This document shows positions 34,007 through 42,356 of a DNA stretch of 64,000 nucleotides, one piece after another (position 1 is the stretch's first letter; every line of letters begins with the position of its first letter). The notes beneath the pieces are model-generated. The model saw only the letters and a program-made list of their open reading frames with translations. It did not search any database and was not told the DNA's origin. The translations under genes were made by a program, and so were the position numbers. This DNA comes from Nocardioides sp. BGMRC 2183 (GTDB lineage: Bacteria > Actinomycetota > Actinomycetes > Propionibacteriales > Nocardioidaceae): assembly GCA_008123405.1 (NCBI GenBank), contig VSSA01000006.1:1-64000 (forward strand). Direction: 5' to 3'.

Positions 34007-35002
34007 TCATCGCCTGCCTCCGTCGACCGCCGGGAGCACGGTCTCCGAGAGCAGCCGCAGGCTCTCCCAGGACGGCTCGGCCGGCAGAGCGCCGCAGGCC
34101 GGGTGGCTGGTGATCAGGCGGATGTCTCCGGCGCGACACCGATCCACGACCTCGTCGGCGGTGGCCACCAGGTACACCCCGGCGTCCCGCATCTCCTCGA
34201 CGCTCCGGGAGGCATCGACGACGTACGACGCCGCCTCGCCGTGCCACTCCTGATAGGCCAGTGCGTCGGCGAGTAGGTGGTGTCCGTAGCGATCCCAGAA
34301 CGCCTCGGGGTCGCTCGTGCAGAAGACGTACGCCGGCCCACTGCTCGGCGCTCGGAGCACCAGCCCGGGCTCGCGGCCGGCCGCGCGACATGCGGCGTCG
34401 TAGGTCTCCTTCAGCGTCGGATCGCCGTGCTGTGGCTGGAAATGGAGGCCCAGCCGCGCCGCCCGCCGTGCGGCCGCCGGCGAGCCCCCGCCGTAGAAGA
34501 GGAACGGGTGCGGCTGCGAGTAGGGAGTCGGTCGCACTCGAACCTTTCGCCCCTCGTACTCGAACTCGTTGCCCGTCCAGGCCTGCAGCAGCACCCGGAT
34601 CCGCGCCTCGATGTCGCTGCCACGCGATGCCCACGAGCGGCCGTACATCGCGTACTCCTCGGGGCGATAGCCGAGGCCGAAGGTGTAGCCGACTCGACCG
34701 GCGCTGAGGTGGTCGAGCACGGCGATGTCCTCGGCGAGGCGGAGCGGCTCGTAGAAGTTCACCAGGAGCGCTGAGACGGTGATCGGGATCCGGGTGGTCG
34801 CCGCGACCATCGCACCGGCGACCACCAGGGGACTGGGCAGGTACCCGTCGTCGGAGGCGTGGTGCTCGCTGAGCATCAGTGCGTCGTACCCGTGCCGGTC
34901 GACGTAGGCGGCCTGGTCGAGGGAACGGCGGTAGATCTCCTGGCGCTCGGCGGCGCTGGCGCCCGGTGCGCGGTAGTCGTAGCGGACGGCGGTGTGGACC
35001 AT
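34007..35002 (-). CDS. LLM-class flavin-dependent oxidoreductase
   Basis: The 331-residue luciferase-like TIM barrel shows YDALMLSEHHASDDGYLPSP near residue 40, the conserved EHH segment. TTRIPITVSALLVNFYEPLRLAEDIAVLDHL and AGRVGYTFGLGYRPEEYAMY are also family hallmarks, the latter forming the flavin phosphate-binding region. Members use FMN or F420 as cofactor; neither the cofactor nor the substrate can be assigned. The start ATG 35002 is followed downstream by the small membrane-protein gene on the same strand. Confidence 0.9.
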   Translation of the reverse strand: MVHTAVRYDYRAPGASAAERQEIYRRSLDQAAYVDRHGYDALMLSEHHASDDGYLPSPLVVAGAMVAATTRIPITVSALLVNFYEPLRLAEDIAVLDHLSAGRVGYTFGLGYRPEEYAMYGRSWASRGSDIEARIRVLLQAWTGNEFEYEGRKVRVRPTPYSQPHPFLFYGGGSPAAARRAARLGLHFQPQHGDPTLKETYDAACRAAGREPGLVLRAPSSGPAYVFCTSDPEAFWDRYGHHLLADALAYQEWHGEAASYVVDASRSVEEMRDAGVYLVATADEVVDRCRAGDIRLITSHPACGALPAEPSWESLRLLSETVLPAVDGGRR

Positions 35003-35390
35003 GGCGCAACAGTAGAACTTGTTGCAGTCGGGCTGTTGTCCCGTAACAGTCCGTCGCGCCTAATAGCGCAGAACGACCCAAAAAGGAACCTTCTCTCTTT
35101 TTTACGAATGTGGTTCGCTCTGCCCCGGAGTAACTGTCAGGTGCGGAGGGCACCGGGCGGGACGAGGGAGGGGCTGGCGTGGGTTCGCCCATGTCTGCAC
35201 CAGGCCGGTCGGCGCGGCGGCGCTGATCGGTGGTGCGGCTGCAGGAGGCGCGTCCTGCATTCGCACGTTCGGGGCTGCGCACGGCCGGCCCCTCCCCGGT
35301 CCGGGACGCGCAGCGCGCGCGCCCCGGTCTGGCTGGCTTCCGAGGGCGACCCGAGGAACACCGGCCGGACGACAACAGGGAGGGAACCCA
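35003..35390. other. 388-nt intergenic region, divergent promoters
   Basis: No supported gene. The part next to the LLM gene (about 35030-35110) is the most AT-rich stretch in the window, with runs AAAAA and TCTCTTTTTT at 35080-35102, and may hold promoters for both directions. The rest (35110-35385) is GC-rich leader before the secreted protein, ending with GGGAGG as its ribosome site. Confidence 0.5.
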
Positions 35391-36953
35391 GTGACAAGTG
35401 TCCACAACCGCGTGCGGGCCCGGAGGCGGCGCGCTCTCGCGGCGGTCGCCGCAGCTCTCGTCGGTGGCGCCGCGATGACGGTGGTCGGCGCGGCAGCGCC
35501 TGCGTCCGCCGAGTCCGGCGAGCTCGGCTACACGTGCAAGATCGATGCGCTCGACTATTCCTACAAGGTCAGCGTCGACACCGACGCGCCCACGGAGATC
35601 GCTGCCGGCGCGACGACCAAGCCCAAGGTCACCGCGCAGATCACGATGCCCACTGTGGTCGCCGACTGGATCCGCTTCCGAGGCGCGCAGACAGTCACCG
35701 GTACGGCGAGCGCCAGCTACGTCGTCGGCGGCGTCGCCCGCGACGTGGAGCTGCGGGTGCTCGAGACGAGCACTGGCTGGGGTGGCGACACCGGCAAACC
35801 GCTGACGGTCACGGCGACCGGGAATCTGGGTGACGTGAGCGGCGCGGTCGCCGGCGGAACCGTCACGATCGTGGCCGACACGATCTCCTCCCTCGAGCTC
35901 GATCTCGCCGGCTCCATCGGTCCGTTGCCGATCCCTCTGGGCTCGCACACCGCGAAGCGCTGCACGATCGACGGCGGGCAGGCCGAGGCCCGCACCATCG
36001 ACGTGATCGAGATCGGTGAGGGCTCGACCAGCCCGACCAACCCGGATCCGACCCCGGTCGACCTCGACTACGACTGCGTGGTCCCGGTGCTCGGCGCCAA
36101 GACCTTCGGTGCCACCTTCCACGTCAAGGCGCCCGGCCAGGTGGCCCCGGGCACCACCTTCGATCCGGCGCTCGACATCGCCCTGAAGGTGCCGCGCAAT
36201 CTGGTCGACACCATGCAGCAGTTCTACGGGACGCAGGCGATGGGAGGCCGGATCGTCGCGGATCTGAAGGTCGGCGCGGAGTCTCGGCAGACCACCGTCC
36301 AGATCCCGACCTCACCGGTGCCGGGTGCGGGCGACATGAGCCTGGCTGGCACCGGGCAGATCGGCTCGATCACGGCCGGGTCCCACGGCGAGGAGATCGT
36401 GGTGAGTGCCGGCAGCGAGGCGGTCACGATGAACCTGTACAAGTCAGCCGACGGTTCCGGTACGCCGGACGCCTTCGAGCTGACCTGCTCGCTGAGCAGC
36501 GGACAGGACGCGACGCTGGCGACGATCAAGGTCGTCGACGGCACCAGTCCCACCGACCCGACTGACCCCACTGACCCGACCGACCCGACGGACCCGACCG
36601 ACCCGACGGACCCGACCGACCCGGGCAAGCCGACCAGCACCTCGACCACCGCCTCGACCGTGCACAAGCGCAACGGCATGGTGGTGCTGCGCGGGGTGGT
36701 CGCTGCCGACGCGGGTGGCTCGGACCGGGTGGCGGGCAAGGTGACCTTCGCACTCAGGAAGGCCGGCAAGACGCGAGTGCTGTTCTCGACCACGCGCACG
36801 TTGCCTGCGGGCGGCACCGTGGTGGTGCGGCTTCCGGAGCGTCGGGTGACGAAGCTGCTGAAGCCCGGCCGTTACACACTGCAGGTCCAGTACCGCGGCT
36901 CGGCCGAGTTCGCCGCCTCGCGCAAGACGGTGGCTCTGCGCATCAAGCGGTGA
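35391..36953 (+). CDS. secreted DUF6801-like repeat protein with PTD linker
   Basis: The 520-residue exported protein has a signal peptide (basic RVRARRRRALAAV, core VAAALVGGAAMTVVGAA, cleavage near ASAES). Two homologous beta domains follow (about 45-205 and 222-385). Each opens with a cysteine (YTCKI; YDCVV) and ends with one (KRCTI; LTCSL), with a matching T-x-T-A-x-I-x-M/V-P core, resembling DUF6801. Next comes a linker of eight Thr-Asp-Pro units, then a C-terminal Ig-like beta domain (about 425-520) like those of actinobacterial cell-surface proteins. GTG 35391 follows GGGAGG. A surface or wall-associated role is inferred, with no catalytic site visible. Confidence 0.82.
   Translation: MTSVHNRVRARRRRALAAVAAALVGGAAMTVVGAAAPASAESGELGYTCKIDALDYSYKVSVDTDAPTEIAAGATTKPKVTAQITMPTVVADWIRFRGAQTVTGTASASYVVGGVARDVELRVLETSTGWGGDTGKPLTVTATGNLGDVSGAVAGGTVTIVADTISSLELDLAGSIGPLPIPLGSHTAKRCTIDGGQAEARTIDVIEIGEGSTSPTNPDPTPVDLDYDCVVPVLGAKTFGATFHVKAPGQVAPGTTFDPALDIALKVPRNLVDTMQQFYGTQAMGGRIVADLKVGAESRQTTVQIPTSPVPGAGDMSLAGTGQIGSITAGSHGEEIVVSAGSEAVTMNLYKSADGSGTPDAFELTCSLSSGQDATLATIKVVDGTSPTDPTDPTDPTDPTDPTDPTDPTDPGKPTSTSTTASTVHKRNGMVVLRGVVAADAGGSDRVAGKVTFALRKAGKTRVLFSTTRTLPAGGTVVVRLPERRVTKLLKPGRYTLQVQYRGSAEFAASRKTVALRIKR
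36552..36623 (+). repeat. eight in-frame 9-bp units encoding Thr-Asp-Pro
   Basis: The units are ACN-GAC-CCN codon triplets with synonymous drift at the Thr third base. They form a rigid acidic linker between the domain pair and the C-terminal domain, and copy number may vary between strains. Confidence 0.92.
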
Positions 36954-36964
36954 CGGCGTACGTC

Positions 36965-37011
36965 GACCCGGCTCAAATGCAGGTCGTGGGGGCCTGCGTT
37001 TGAGCCGGGTC
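36965..37011. terminator. long convergent hairpin
   Basis: GACCCGGCTCAAA (36965-36977) pairs perfectly with 36999-37011. The stem extends through one T-G wobble and GCAGG/CCTGC to 19 pairs, leaving a 9-nt loop. It lies between two convergent genes. Confidence 0.85.
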
Positions 37012-37027
37012 GGCGGGATCTGCGTGT

Positions 37028-37043
37028 GCGTTTGAGCCGGGTC
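37028..37043 (-). repeat. extra copy of the hairpin right arm overlapping a stop codon
   Basis: GCGTTTGAGCCGGGTC recurs exactly (also at 36996-37011). This second copy overlaps the stop (37044-37042) of the zinc-ribbon gene, and it could pair with the left arm at 36965 instead of the first copy. Confidence 0.8.
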
Positions 37044-37692
37044 AGCCGCAGTTGTCGCAGATCCCGGTGGCGGGGAGGGCCATGAAGCAGTGGGGGCAGA
37101 CCGGCGTCACCGGTTCGGGCTTCGCCGCCGGTTGGGGCTTGGGCGTCCTGGCCGGCTTCGGTGCGGCGGCTCGACGGGCCTTGGCGGCATCGGTCGGCAC
37201 GGTGGTCTGGACCACCGGCGGAGCCTCGACCACCGGCGGTACCCACCCGGGCGGTGCCGGGTCGGTGATCGCGAACCCGGCCAGCACCTCGCGAGCCGCG
37301 TCGGTCGGCCGGTGCTTGGGGCGTGTCACGATGTCGAACGCCGAAGCGGCGCCCTCCAGGAACGTCTGTGCGTCCGGGCGCAACTGGGTGGGCAGTTGGC
37401 GATGGCGCCAGCGCTGCGGCGTCTCGCCACGCTGGGTGATGGTGACCAGCTCGGGTCGGCTCCACGCCACCAGCGTCCAGTCGTTGCGATGACTGATCGC
37501 CCAGATCGCCACCGGCCGCGAGGCGCGCGCGGCGGCCTGGAGGGCGATGCGCTCGGTGTTGGAGAACCGACCCTCCACCCGGAGCACGCCGGGAAGGGGC
37601 TGCTCGACGGCGTACTCGGCATCGGTCAGGCTCTCGATGAGCGGGGCGAGCGGGTCGGCGAGCCCCTCGGGCTGCTCGGTGTTGCTGTCCAT
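37042..37692 (-). CDS. hypothetical protein with C-terminal zinc ribbon
   Basis: The 216-residue protein has an N-terminal mixed alpha/beta domain (about 1-125: DPLAPLIESLTDAEYAVEQP, FSNTERIALQAAARASRPVA, IWAISHRNDWTLVAWSRPEL) and a middle segment with FAITDPAPPGWVPP. A long Pro/Ala/Lys linker ends in a short zinc ribbon (VCPHCFMALPATGICDNCG). No signal peptide or membrane helix is visible. The zinc ribbon suggests nucleic-acid or protein binding. I do not recognise the N-terminal domain. ATG 37692 was chosen; it is divergent from mpg with 63 nt between starts. The stop overlaps a repeated hairpin arm. Confidence 0.78.
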   Translation of the reverse strand: MDSNTEQPEGLADPLAPLIESLTDAEYAVEQPLPGVLRVEGRFSNTERIALQAAARASRPVAIWAISHRNDWTLVAWSRPELVTITQRGETPQRWRHRQLPTQLRPDAQTFLEGAASAFDIVTRPKHRPTDAAREVLAGFAITDPAPPGWVPPVVEAPPVVQTTVPTDAAKARRAAAPKPARTPKPQPAAKPEPVTPVCPHCFMALPATGICDNCG

Positions 37693-37742
37693 CGAGTCCG
37701 ACGGTATCCGCACCGTCCCGCCGACACGCCGTCCGGGTCGGC

Positions 37743-37748
37743 CACAAT
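37743..37748 (+). promoter_or_regulatory. -10-like CACAAT 7 nt before mpg ATG
   Basis: CACAAT then 7 nt then ATG 37756 follows the leaderless spacing seen elsewhere in the window. Confidence 0.4.
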
Positions 37749-37755
37749 CGGTTCC

Positions 37756-38346
37756 ATGCGCTCCGAGCCCACCACTGTCGACGTCGTCGAGGCGGCCCGC
37801 TCCCTTCTCGGGCGCCACCTGGTCGGGCACGGTGTCACGGTGCGGATCACCGAGGTCGAGGCGTACGGCGGCCACCTCGACCCCGCCTCGCACGCCTACA
37901 CCCGCACCGCCCGGTCCGAGATCATGTACGGGCCGCCCTGGCGTCTCTACGTCTACCGCTCCTACGGCATCCACCACTGCGCCAACGTGGTGACCGGACC
38001 GACCGAGCAAGGTGCCGCCGTCCTGGTCCGCTCGGGGGAGGTGGTCGACGGCCACGCCCGGGCGCGCGCCCGCCGCGGTGGGGTGCCCGAGACCCGATTG
38101 GCGCGGGGCCCGGGCAACCTCGCCCAAGCGCTCGGCATCAGCCTGGCCGACAAGGGGACCGATCTGCTGGATGCGGATGCGGTCGTCCGGCTCGGGGCGC
38201 CGGTCGTCGAACCGCCGGCGATCTCCACGGGGCCGCGGGTCGGCGTCTCCAAGGCCGCGGACGTGCCTTGGCGCCTCTGGATCACCGGCGATCCCACCGT
38301 CTCCGCCTACCGCCGCAGCCCGCGGGCGCCAGCTCCTCCGCGCTGA
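37756..38346 (+). CDS. mpg: DNA-3-methyladenine glycosylase (Mpg/AAG family)
   Basis: The 196-residue enzyme removes alkylated purines and hypoxanthine from DNA. Family motifs include RITEVEAYGGHLDPASHAYT (with the catalytic Glu), YGPPWRLYVYRSYGIHHCAN, GAAVLVRSGEVVDG, ARGPGNLAQALGIS and GPRVGVSKAADVPWRL. The length is normal for bacterial members. The ATG start probably gives a leaderless mRNA. It converges with the lipase-like gene, with only 8 nt between stops. Confidence 0.95.
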   Translation: MRSEPTTVDVVEAARSLLGRHLVGHGVTVRITEVEAYGGHLDPASHAYTRTARSEIMYGPPWRLYVYRSYGIHHCANVVTGPTEQGAAVLVRSGEVVDGHARARARRGGVPETRLARGPGNLAQALGISLADKGTDLLDADAVVRLGAPVVEPPAISTGPRVGVSKAADVPWRLWITGDPTVSAYRRSPRAPAPPR

Positions 38347-38354
38347 TCGACAGC

Positions 38355-39245
38355 TCAGGCGGCCAGGGTGCGCCGTACGTGCGCGATCAGTTCGGTCCGC
38401 GCTCGCTTGCCCTCGGGCGCCGGGAGCAGGGGAAACACGTGCAGCGCTCCGGGCGCCTCGTGGTAGGTGACGGTGCCGACCTCGTCGAGTGCATCGCGCA
38501 GCAGTTGGCAGTCCGGTAGGCAGATGTCGCGGTCGCCGATCCACAGGTCGACCGGCGGCAGAGGGTCGAAGGTCCCGAAGAGCGGGCTGACCGACGGGTC
38601 GTCCAGCGGCGTCCCATCCGCCCACACGCGTGCCACCTCGTGGAGCGCGGCCCGGGCCAGCCACGGATCGTCGTCCTCCATCGCGTCCACCTCGGGGTTG
38701 GACAGGGTGAGGTCCAGCCACGGTGCGATCAGGGTGAGGCCCTGCAGCCCGGTCACGCCGCGTGCTGCCGCCTGTTGCCCCGCGACCAGCGCAAGGTTGC
38801 CGCCCGCCGAGTCCCCGATCAGGTACGACGACCGCCGGTCGGCCTCGACCCGGTCGACCAGTGTCGCGAGCAGGTGCCGCGCCTCGTCGGCGTGGTGCTC
38901 CGGAGCGAGCCCGTAGAGAGGCACCTGCACGACCACGTCGAGCTCGCGGGCGAGCTGGGCCACGAGTTGCCAGTGCTGCGGCGCGATCGCCTTGCAGAAC
39001 GATCCGCCGTGGACGTAGATCACCGTGGGCACGTCGAACCCGTCGAGCTCGGGACGGGTCACCGAGTGGACCGTGAAGCCGTCGACGGTCTCGGACTCGA
39101 CGCGCAGGCCACGCATCGTCCGCGGCGCGGGGTCGGAGCGGCGCTTCGGCATCGCCAGCATCCGGCCGCCGCCGTCGGGGTCGGCGAACCTCCGCTTGCT
39201 GGTGGCGCGCATGTACAGCCCGACCGCGTGCATCTGCAGCGACAT
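38355..39245 (-). CDS. alpha/beta hydrolase of the hormone-sensitive-lipase family
   Basis: The 296-residue HSL/family IV esterase has the oxyanion motif YVHGGSFCKA, YGLAPEHHADEARH, and the nucleophile elbow GDSAGGNLAL. Asp is in WIGDRDICLPD and His in PGALHVFPLLP, completing the triad. It is cytoplasmic by sequence, with a short amphipathic N-terminus (SLQMHAVGLYMRATSKRRFA). It hydrolyses acyl esters, and short-chain substrates are usual. ATG 39245 has GGAGGGGAGG upstream. Confidence 0.92.
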   Translation of the reverse strand: MSLQMHAVGLYMRATSKRRFADPDGGGRMLAMPKRRSDPAPRTMRGLRVESETVDGFTVHSVTRPELDGFDVPTVIYVHGGSFCKAIAPQHWQLVAQLARELDVVVQVPLYGLAPEHHADEARHLLATLVDRVEADRRSSYLIGDSAGGNLALVAGQQAAARGVTGLQGLTLIAPWLDLTLSNPEVDAMEDDDPWLARAALHEVARVWADGTPLDDPSVSPLFGTFDPLPPVDLWIGDRDICLPDCQLLRDALDEVGTVTYHEAPGALHVFPLLPAPEGKRARTELIAHVRRTLAA

Positions 39246-39370
39246 TCGGCGACCTCCCCTCCTGCGACGTTCCCGGCCGACCCTGCCACGGATCGCTTGA
39301 AACGTGTCACCCCGGCCACCAGGTGGGAGGTCGACGTCTGGGGCGTGGGCTCGCCCCAGAACCTGCGTTC

Positions 39371-40666
39371 TCAGGCGATCATCGTGGAGCCGCTCTCCAC
39401 GACCGCGCGGGGCAGGAGGCGACGTACCTTGCGCCGGTAGCGCCAGATCTGCAGCGCGCCGAGTGCCCAGAGGACGTACTGCACCGACATCGCCGCGTGG
39501 AAGGCCTCCGACCCGGAGGGGGTCGCGTCACCCGGTGTCATCAGGTCCAGCACCACACCGATCGCGAAGACCGCGATCAGCGCGGCGACGAAGCCGCCCT
39601 GGTTGATGATTCCGCTGGCGCTGGCCAGCCGCTCCGGTGGGTTGGAGGTGCGGGCGACGTCGAAGCCGATCATCGAAACCGGGCCGGCGGATCCGCAGAC
39701 GACCATCAGCAGCGCCAGCAGCCACAGCGGCGCGTTGCCGGGCCAGGCCAGCACCACCGTCCAGGTCGCGGCGGTCACCGCCACCGCGATCAGCGCCGTC
39801 GTGGACCGGTGCCAGGGATGGCGACCCACCAGCCATCCCAGCGCGGGACCGGAGGAGACCGTGGCGACCACGATCAGGCTGAGCAGCAGGCCCGCGGTGG
39901 TGGCCGAGACACCTTCGCTGACCACCAGGAAGGGGAAGCCCCACAGCAGCGAGATCACGTGGGCGCTGAACGGCGTCGCGAAATGCACCCAGAACCCGAG
40001 GCGGGTGCCCGGCTGGGCCCAGGAGGCGCGCAGGCTGCCGAGCAGGACCGTGCGGGACATCGGCTGCCCGGTCAGGTGACGCTGCACGGGGCTGTCGTCG
40101 ACGAAGAGCAGGAGCAGCAGGAGCAACACCGGACCGATCGCGGCGGCGACCAGGTAGGCGCCACTCCAACCGAGCTCGCGCAGCGCCAGGGTCATCGGCA
40201 CCGCCGCCGCGATCGCGCCGATCTGGCCGGTGCTGCCGGTCAGCTGCACGATCAGTGGGATCCGTCGCGGCGCGAACCAGCTGCTGACCAGGCGCAGCAC
40301 GCAGATGAAGGTCATCGCGTCGCCCATCCCGACGAAGACCCGCGCGGTGAGAGCCTCCGGATAGGACGACGCCAGCGCGAACCAGGCTTGGGCGGCGCTG
40401 ACCAGCGTGACGCCCACTGTGAGCACCGATCGCGCTCCGAAGCGGTCGATCAGCAGTCCCACCGGGATCTGCATCCCTGCGTAGACCAGCAGCTGGAGCA
40501 TGGTGAACGAGCTGAGCTGGCTCGCGGTCAGGTCGAACCGCTCGGTCGCCTCGAGGCCGGCCACGGCGAGGCTGGTGCGGTGGAAGACCGCCAGCACGTA
40601 GATCGCCAGCGCGATGCCCCAGACCAACCAGGCCCGCCGCGGTGTCACGGACGGTGGTTGGTTCAC
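39371..40666 (-). CDS. MFS transporter
   Basis: The 431-residue protein has 12 predicted membrane helices. LLIDRFGARSVLTVGVTLVS is the conserved loop 2-3 motif with D-R-x-G-x-R, and the N-terminus is LVWGIALAIYVLAVFHRTSL. The general shape fits nitrate/nitrite- or drug-type facilitators; the FHRTSLAVAG opening is common in uncharacterised actinobacterial carriers. The start is GTG 40666. It diverges from the first gene of the tandem trio with 92 nt between starts. The substrate is unknown. Confidence 0.88.
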   Translation of the reverse strand: MNQPPSVTPRRAWLVWGIALAIYVLAVFHRTSLAVAGLEATERFDLTASQLSSFTMLQLLVYAGMQIPVGLLIDRFGARSVLTVGVTLVSAAQAWFALASSYPEALTARVFVGMGDAMTFICVLRLVSSWFAPRRIPLIVQLTGSTGQIGAIAAAVPMTLALRELGWSGAYLVAAAIGPVLLLLLLLFVDDSPVQRHLTGQPMSRTVLLGSLRASWAQPGTRLGFWVHFATPFSAHVISLLWGFPFLVVSEGVSATTAGLLLSLIVVATVSSGPALGWLVGRHPWHRSTTALIAVAVTAATWTVVLAWPGNAPLWLLALLMVVCGSAGPVSMIGFDVARTSNPPERLASASGIINQGGFVAALIAVFAIGVVLDLMTPGDATPSGSEAFHAAMSVQYVLWALGALQIWRYRRKVRRLLPRAVVESGSTMIA

Positions 40667-40745
40667 GAACGGAGCCTACGGCGGTGCGCCGGTCTGCGGT
40701 GGCGCGGGATCGTCAGGCGGTCGTCGGCCGAGGCCGGACGTTCCG

Positions 40746-40751
40746 TACGAT
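40746..40751 (+). promoter_or_regulatory. -10 TACGAT 7 nt before the first trio gene
   Basis: TACGAT, 7 nt, then ATG 40759 predicts a leaderless mRNA. The third trio gene has the same hexamer and spacing, suggesting duplication that included the promoter. Confidence 0.6.
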
Positions 40752-40758
40752 TCCGGCC

Positions 40759-41574
40759 ATGACGGGCAGGGCGCCGGACTCCAGGAGCGGCCGCGAGCGC
40801 TATGCAGGCGACGGTACGCCGACGTGGCGGCGCTACCGCCGGCCCGGCGACCCACGCGGCGAGGACGGCAAGCCCAGCAGCGGCGGCAAGCCGAAGAGCA
40901 CGCCTGCGAAGGACACCGGCCCGAAGGACACGAGTTCGAAGGCCGCCAGCTCGAAGAAGTCCGGTACGTCGAAGCCCGCCTCCTCCGCGAAGCCGAAGTC
41001 GGACCGGTCCGGGGCGATCACCGCCCTGGTGGTCGCGGTGGTGATCGGCGTACCGGTGACCATCGGGGTGGTCGCGGCGGCGACCGGGGGTGGCGACTCC
41101 GACTCCTCCTCCAGCTATGGCGACCTGGACACCACCTTCCTGGACGAGGAGATGATCGCCACCGCGATCGAGGAGGCCGAGTCGGCGGCGGCGGTCACGA
41201 AGGGGGCGGAAGCGATCGAGCTCCGCGTCGACGAGTACGGGCTGGCCATCACCTACTACGACCCGAACCGCGACCAGCTGCGCACCTTCGAGAAGTCCTC
41301 CTACGACCCGGACACCTACCAGGTGCAGGTCGAGGAGAACTACTTCGACGACTACCGTCCGCGCCCGCTCCCGCTCGAGGAGCTGGAGCCGGCTGTCGTC
41401 GTGGAGGTCGGCGAGGACGCCATCGCGGAGACCTCCGAGCCGTACAGCTATGAGGTCACCGCGAAGGCGGACCCCGGCACCGGCGAGCCTCGGATCCGGG
41501 TGGAGGTCGCCGACGGTGACGGCGACAGCGTCGTGAGGGTGACTGACGCCGACGGCAACCCCGTCGCGCAGTGA
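40759..41574 (+). CDS. membrane-anchored protein, tandem family member 1
   Basis: The 271-residue protein has a conserved basic N-terminal segment TPTWRRYRRPGDPRGEDGKP (about 19-38), then a Lys/Ser/Thr-rich disordered stretch (about 38-84) and one membrane helix (ITALVVAVVIGVPVTIGVVA). The extracytoplasmic part starts DTTFLDEEMIATAIEEAESA and continues through LAITYYDPNRDQLRTFEKSS and YRPRPLPLEELEPAVVVEVG. It ends in a beta hairpin-like VRVTDADGNPVAQ, recalling PepSY-type domains. Domain order and motifs repeat in the next two genes. I know no described family. The stop overlaps gene 2 by 4 nt. Confidence 0.8.
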   Translation: MTGRAPDSRSGRERYAGDGTPTWRRYRRPGDPRGEDGKPSSGGKPKSTPAKDTGPKDTSSKAASSKKSGTSKPASSAKPKSDRSGAITALVVAVVIGVPVTIGVVAAATGGGDSDSSSSYGDLDTTFLDEEMIATAIEEAESAAAVTKGAEAIELRVDEYGLAITYYDPNRDQLRTFEKSSYDPDTYQVQVEENYFDDYRPRPLPLEELEPAVVVEVGEDAIAETSEPYSYEVTAKADPGTGEPRIRVEVADGDGDSVVRVTDADGNPVAQ

Positions 41575-42305
41575 GCGGGTCTTCCCCGCGCTGGTCGCGC
41601 TATCGCCCCGATCGGCAACCTCGGGGTGAGGACGGCCAGCCGCAGGAAGGCACCTCGGATCCGGCGCCGACCAGCGACCGCCCGGTCGCGGACTCCGGCC
41701 TCAGCGTCGCCGGCATCCTGGTCGGTGCGCTCGTCCTGGTCGGGTTGGTGATGGTGCCGCTCGGCATCGCGGTCGTGCTGACCTCCGACGACTCCGAGGA
41801 CGCCGGCGCCGCGGAGTCGGCGAGCTCGCCCGCGACACCGGCTCCTCCGCCCGAGCCGCTCGACCTGGCGCAGGTGACCAGGGTGCTCGACCAGTTCTCC
41901 AGCGCCCCCGAGACGCGGGGCAAGCAGGCGACGTACCTCCATCTCTCTCCGGACTCGGCCGCTGTCGACCTCTACGACGCCGGGACGGGGCAGACGATGA
42001 AGCTCTCGTCGAGCACCTTCGAGGCCGGCTACCGGGTCCGGGTGAGCCCGGACGAGCCGGCGCCGGACCCCGAGGAGCTCTTCGACCTCGACCAGGTCCG
42101 TCCGCGCGTGCTGGTCGAGGTCTCCGAGGAGGCGCTGCGGCGCGCCTCCGCACCCGCCAGTTATGGCCTGTTGGTCAACTATCGCCACACCTCCGAGGAG
42201 GTGGCGATCTCCGCCGTCGTCCATCAGACCGACGAGACCGCCCTGATCGTGCGCACCGATCTGACCGGCAGGGTTCTCGAGGAGAGCGTCGTCAACGGCG
42301 ACTGA
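41571..42305 (+). CDS. membrane-anchored protein, tandem family member 2
   Basis: The 244-residue protein has the same architecture as its neighbours: SPRWSRYRPDRQPRGEDGQP at the N-terminus (W-x-R-Y-R, P-R-G-E-D-G conserved), a short disordered segment, and one helix (GLSVAGILVGALVLVGLVMV). The extracytoplasmic domain has LDLAQVTRVLDQFSSAPETR, DSAAVDLYDAGTGQTMKLSS, FEAGYRVRVSPDEPAPDPEE and a C-terminal DLTGRVLEESVVNGD. It is the most divergent of the three, with a shorter linker and a Pro-rich segment after the helix. GTG 41571 overlaps gene 1 (GTGA), so the two are translationally coupled. Confidence 0.78.
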   Translation: MSGSSPRWSRYRPDRQPRGEDGQPQEGTSDPAPTSDRPVADSGLSVAGILVGALVLVGLVMVPLGIAVVLTSDDSEDAGAAESASSPATPAPPPEPLDLAQVTRVLDQFSSAPETRGKQATYLHLSPDSAAVDLYDAGTGQTMKLSSSTFEAGYRVRVSPDEPAPDPEELFDLDQVRPRVLVEVSEEALRRASAPASYGLLVNYRHTSEEVAISAVVHQTDETALIVRTDLTGRVLEESVVNGD

Positions 42306-42343
42306 GCTTGGAGCCGGAATCGTTCGCACGAGCGCTGGCTTTG

Positions 42344-42349
42344 TACGAT
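42344..42349 (+). promoter_or_regulatory. -10 TACGAT 7 nt before the third trio gene
   Basis: TACGAT, 7 nt, GTG 42357: the same arrangement as upstream of gene 1, so gene 3 has its own promoter although it is only 51 nt after gene 2. Confidence 0.6.
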
Positions 42350-42356
42350 CTGGGCC

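Noticed and set aside
36552-36623. CRISPR-like array
   Set aside because: The 9-bp units are contiguous, in frame, and encode Thr-Asp-Pro. There are no spacers.
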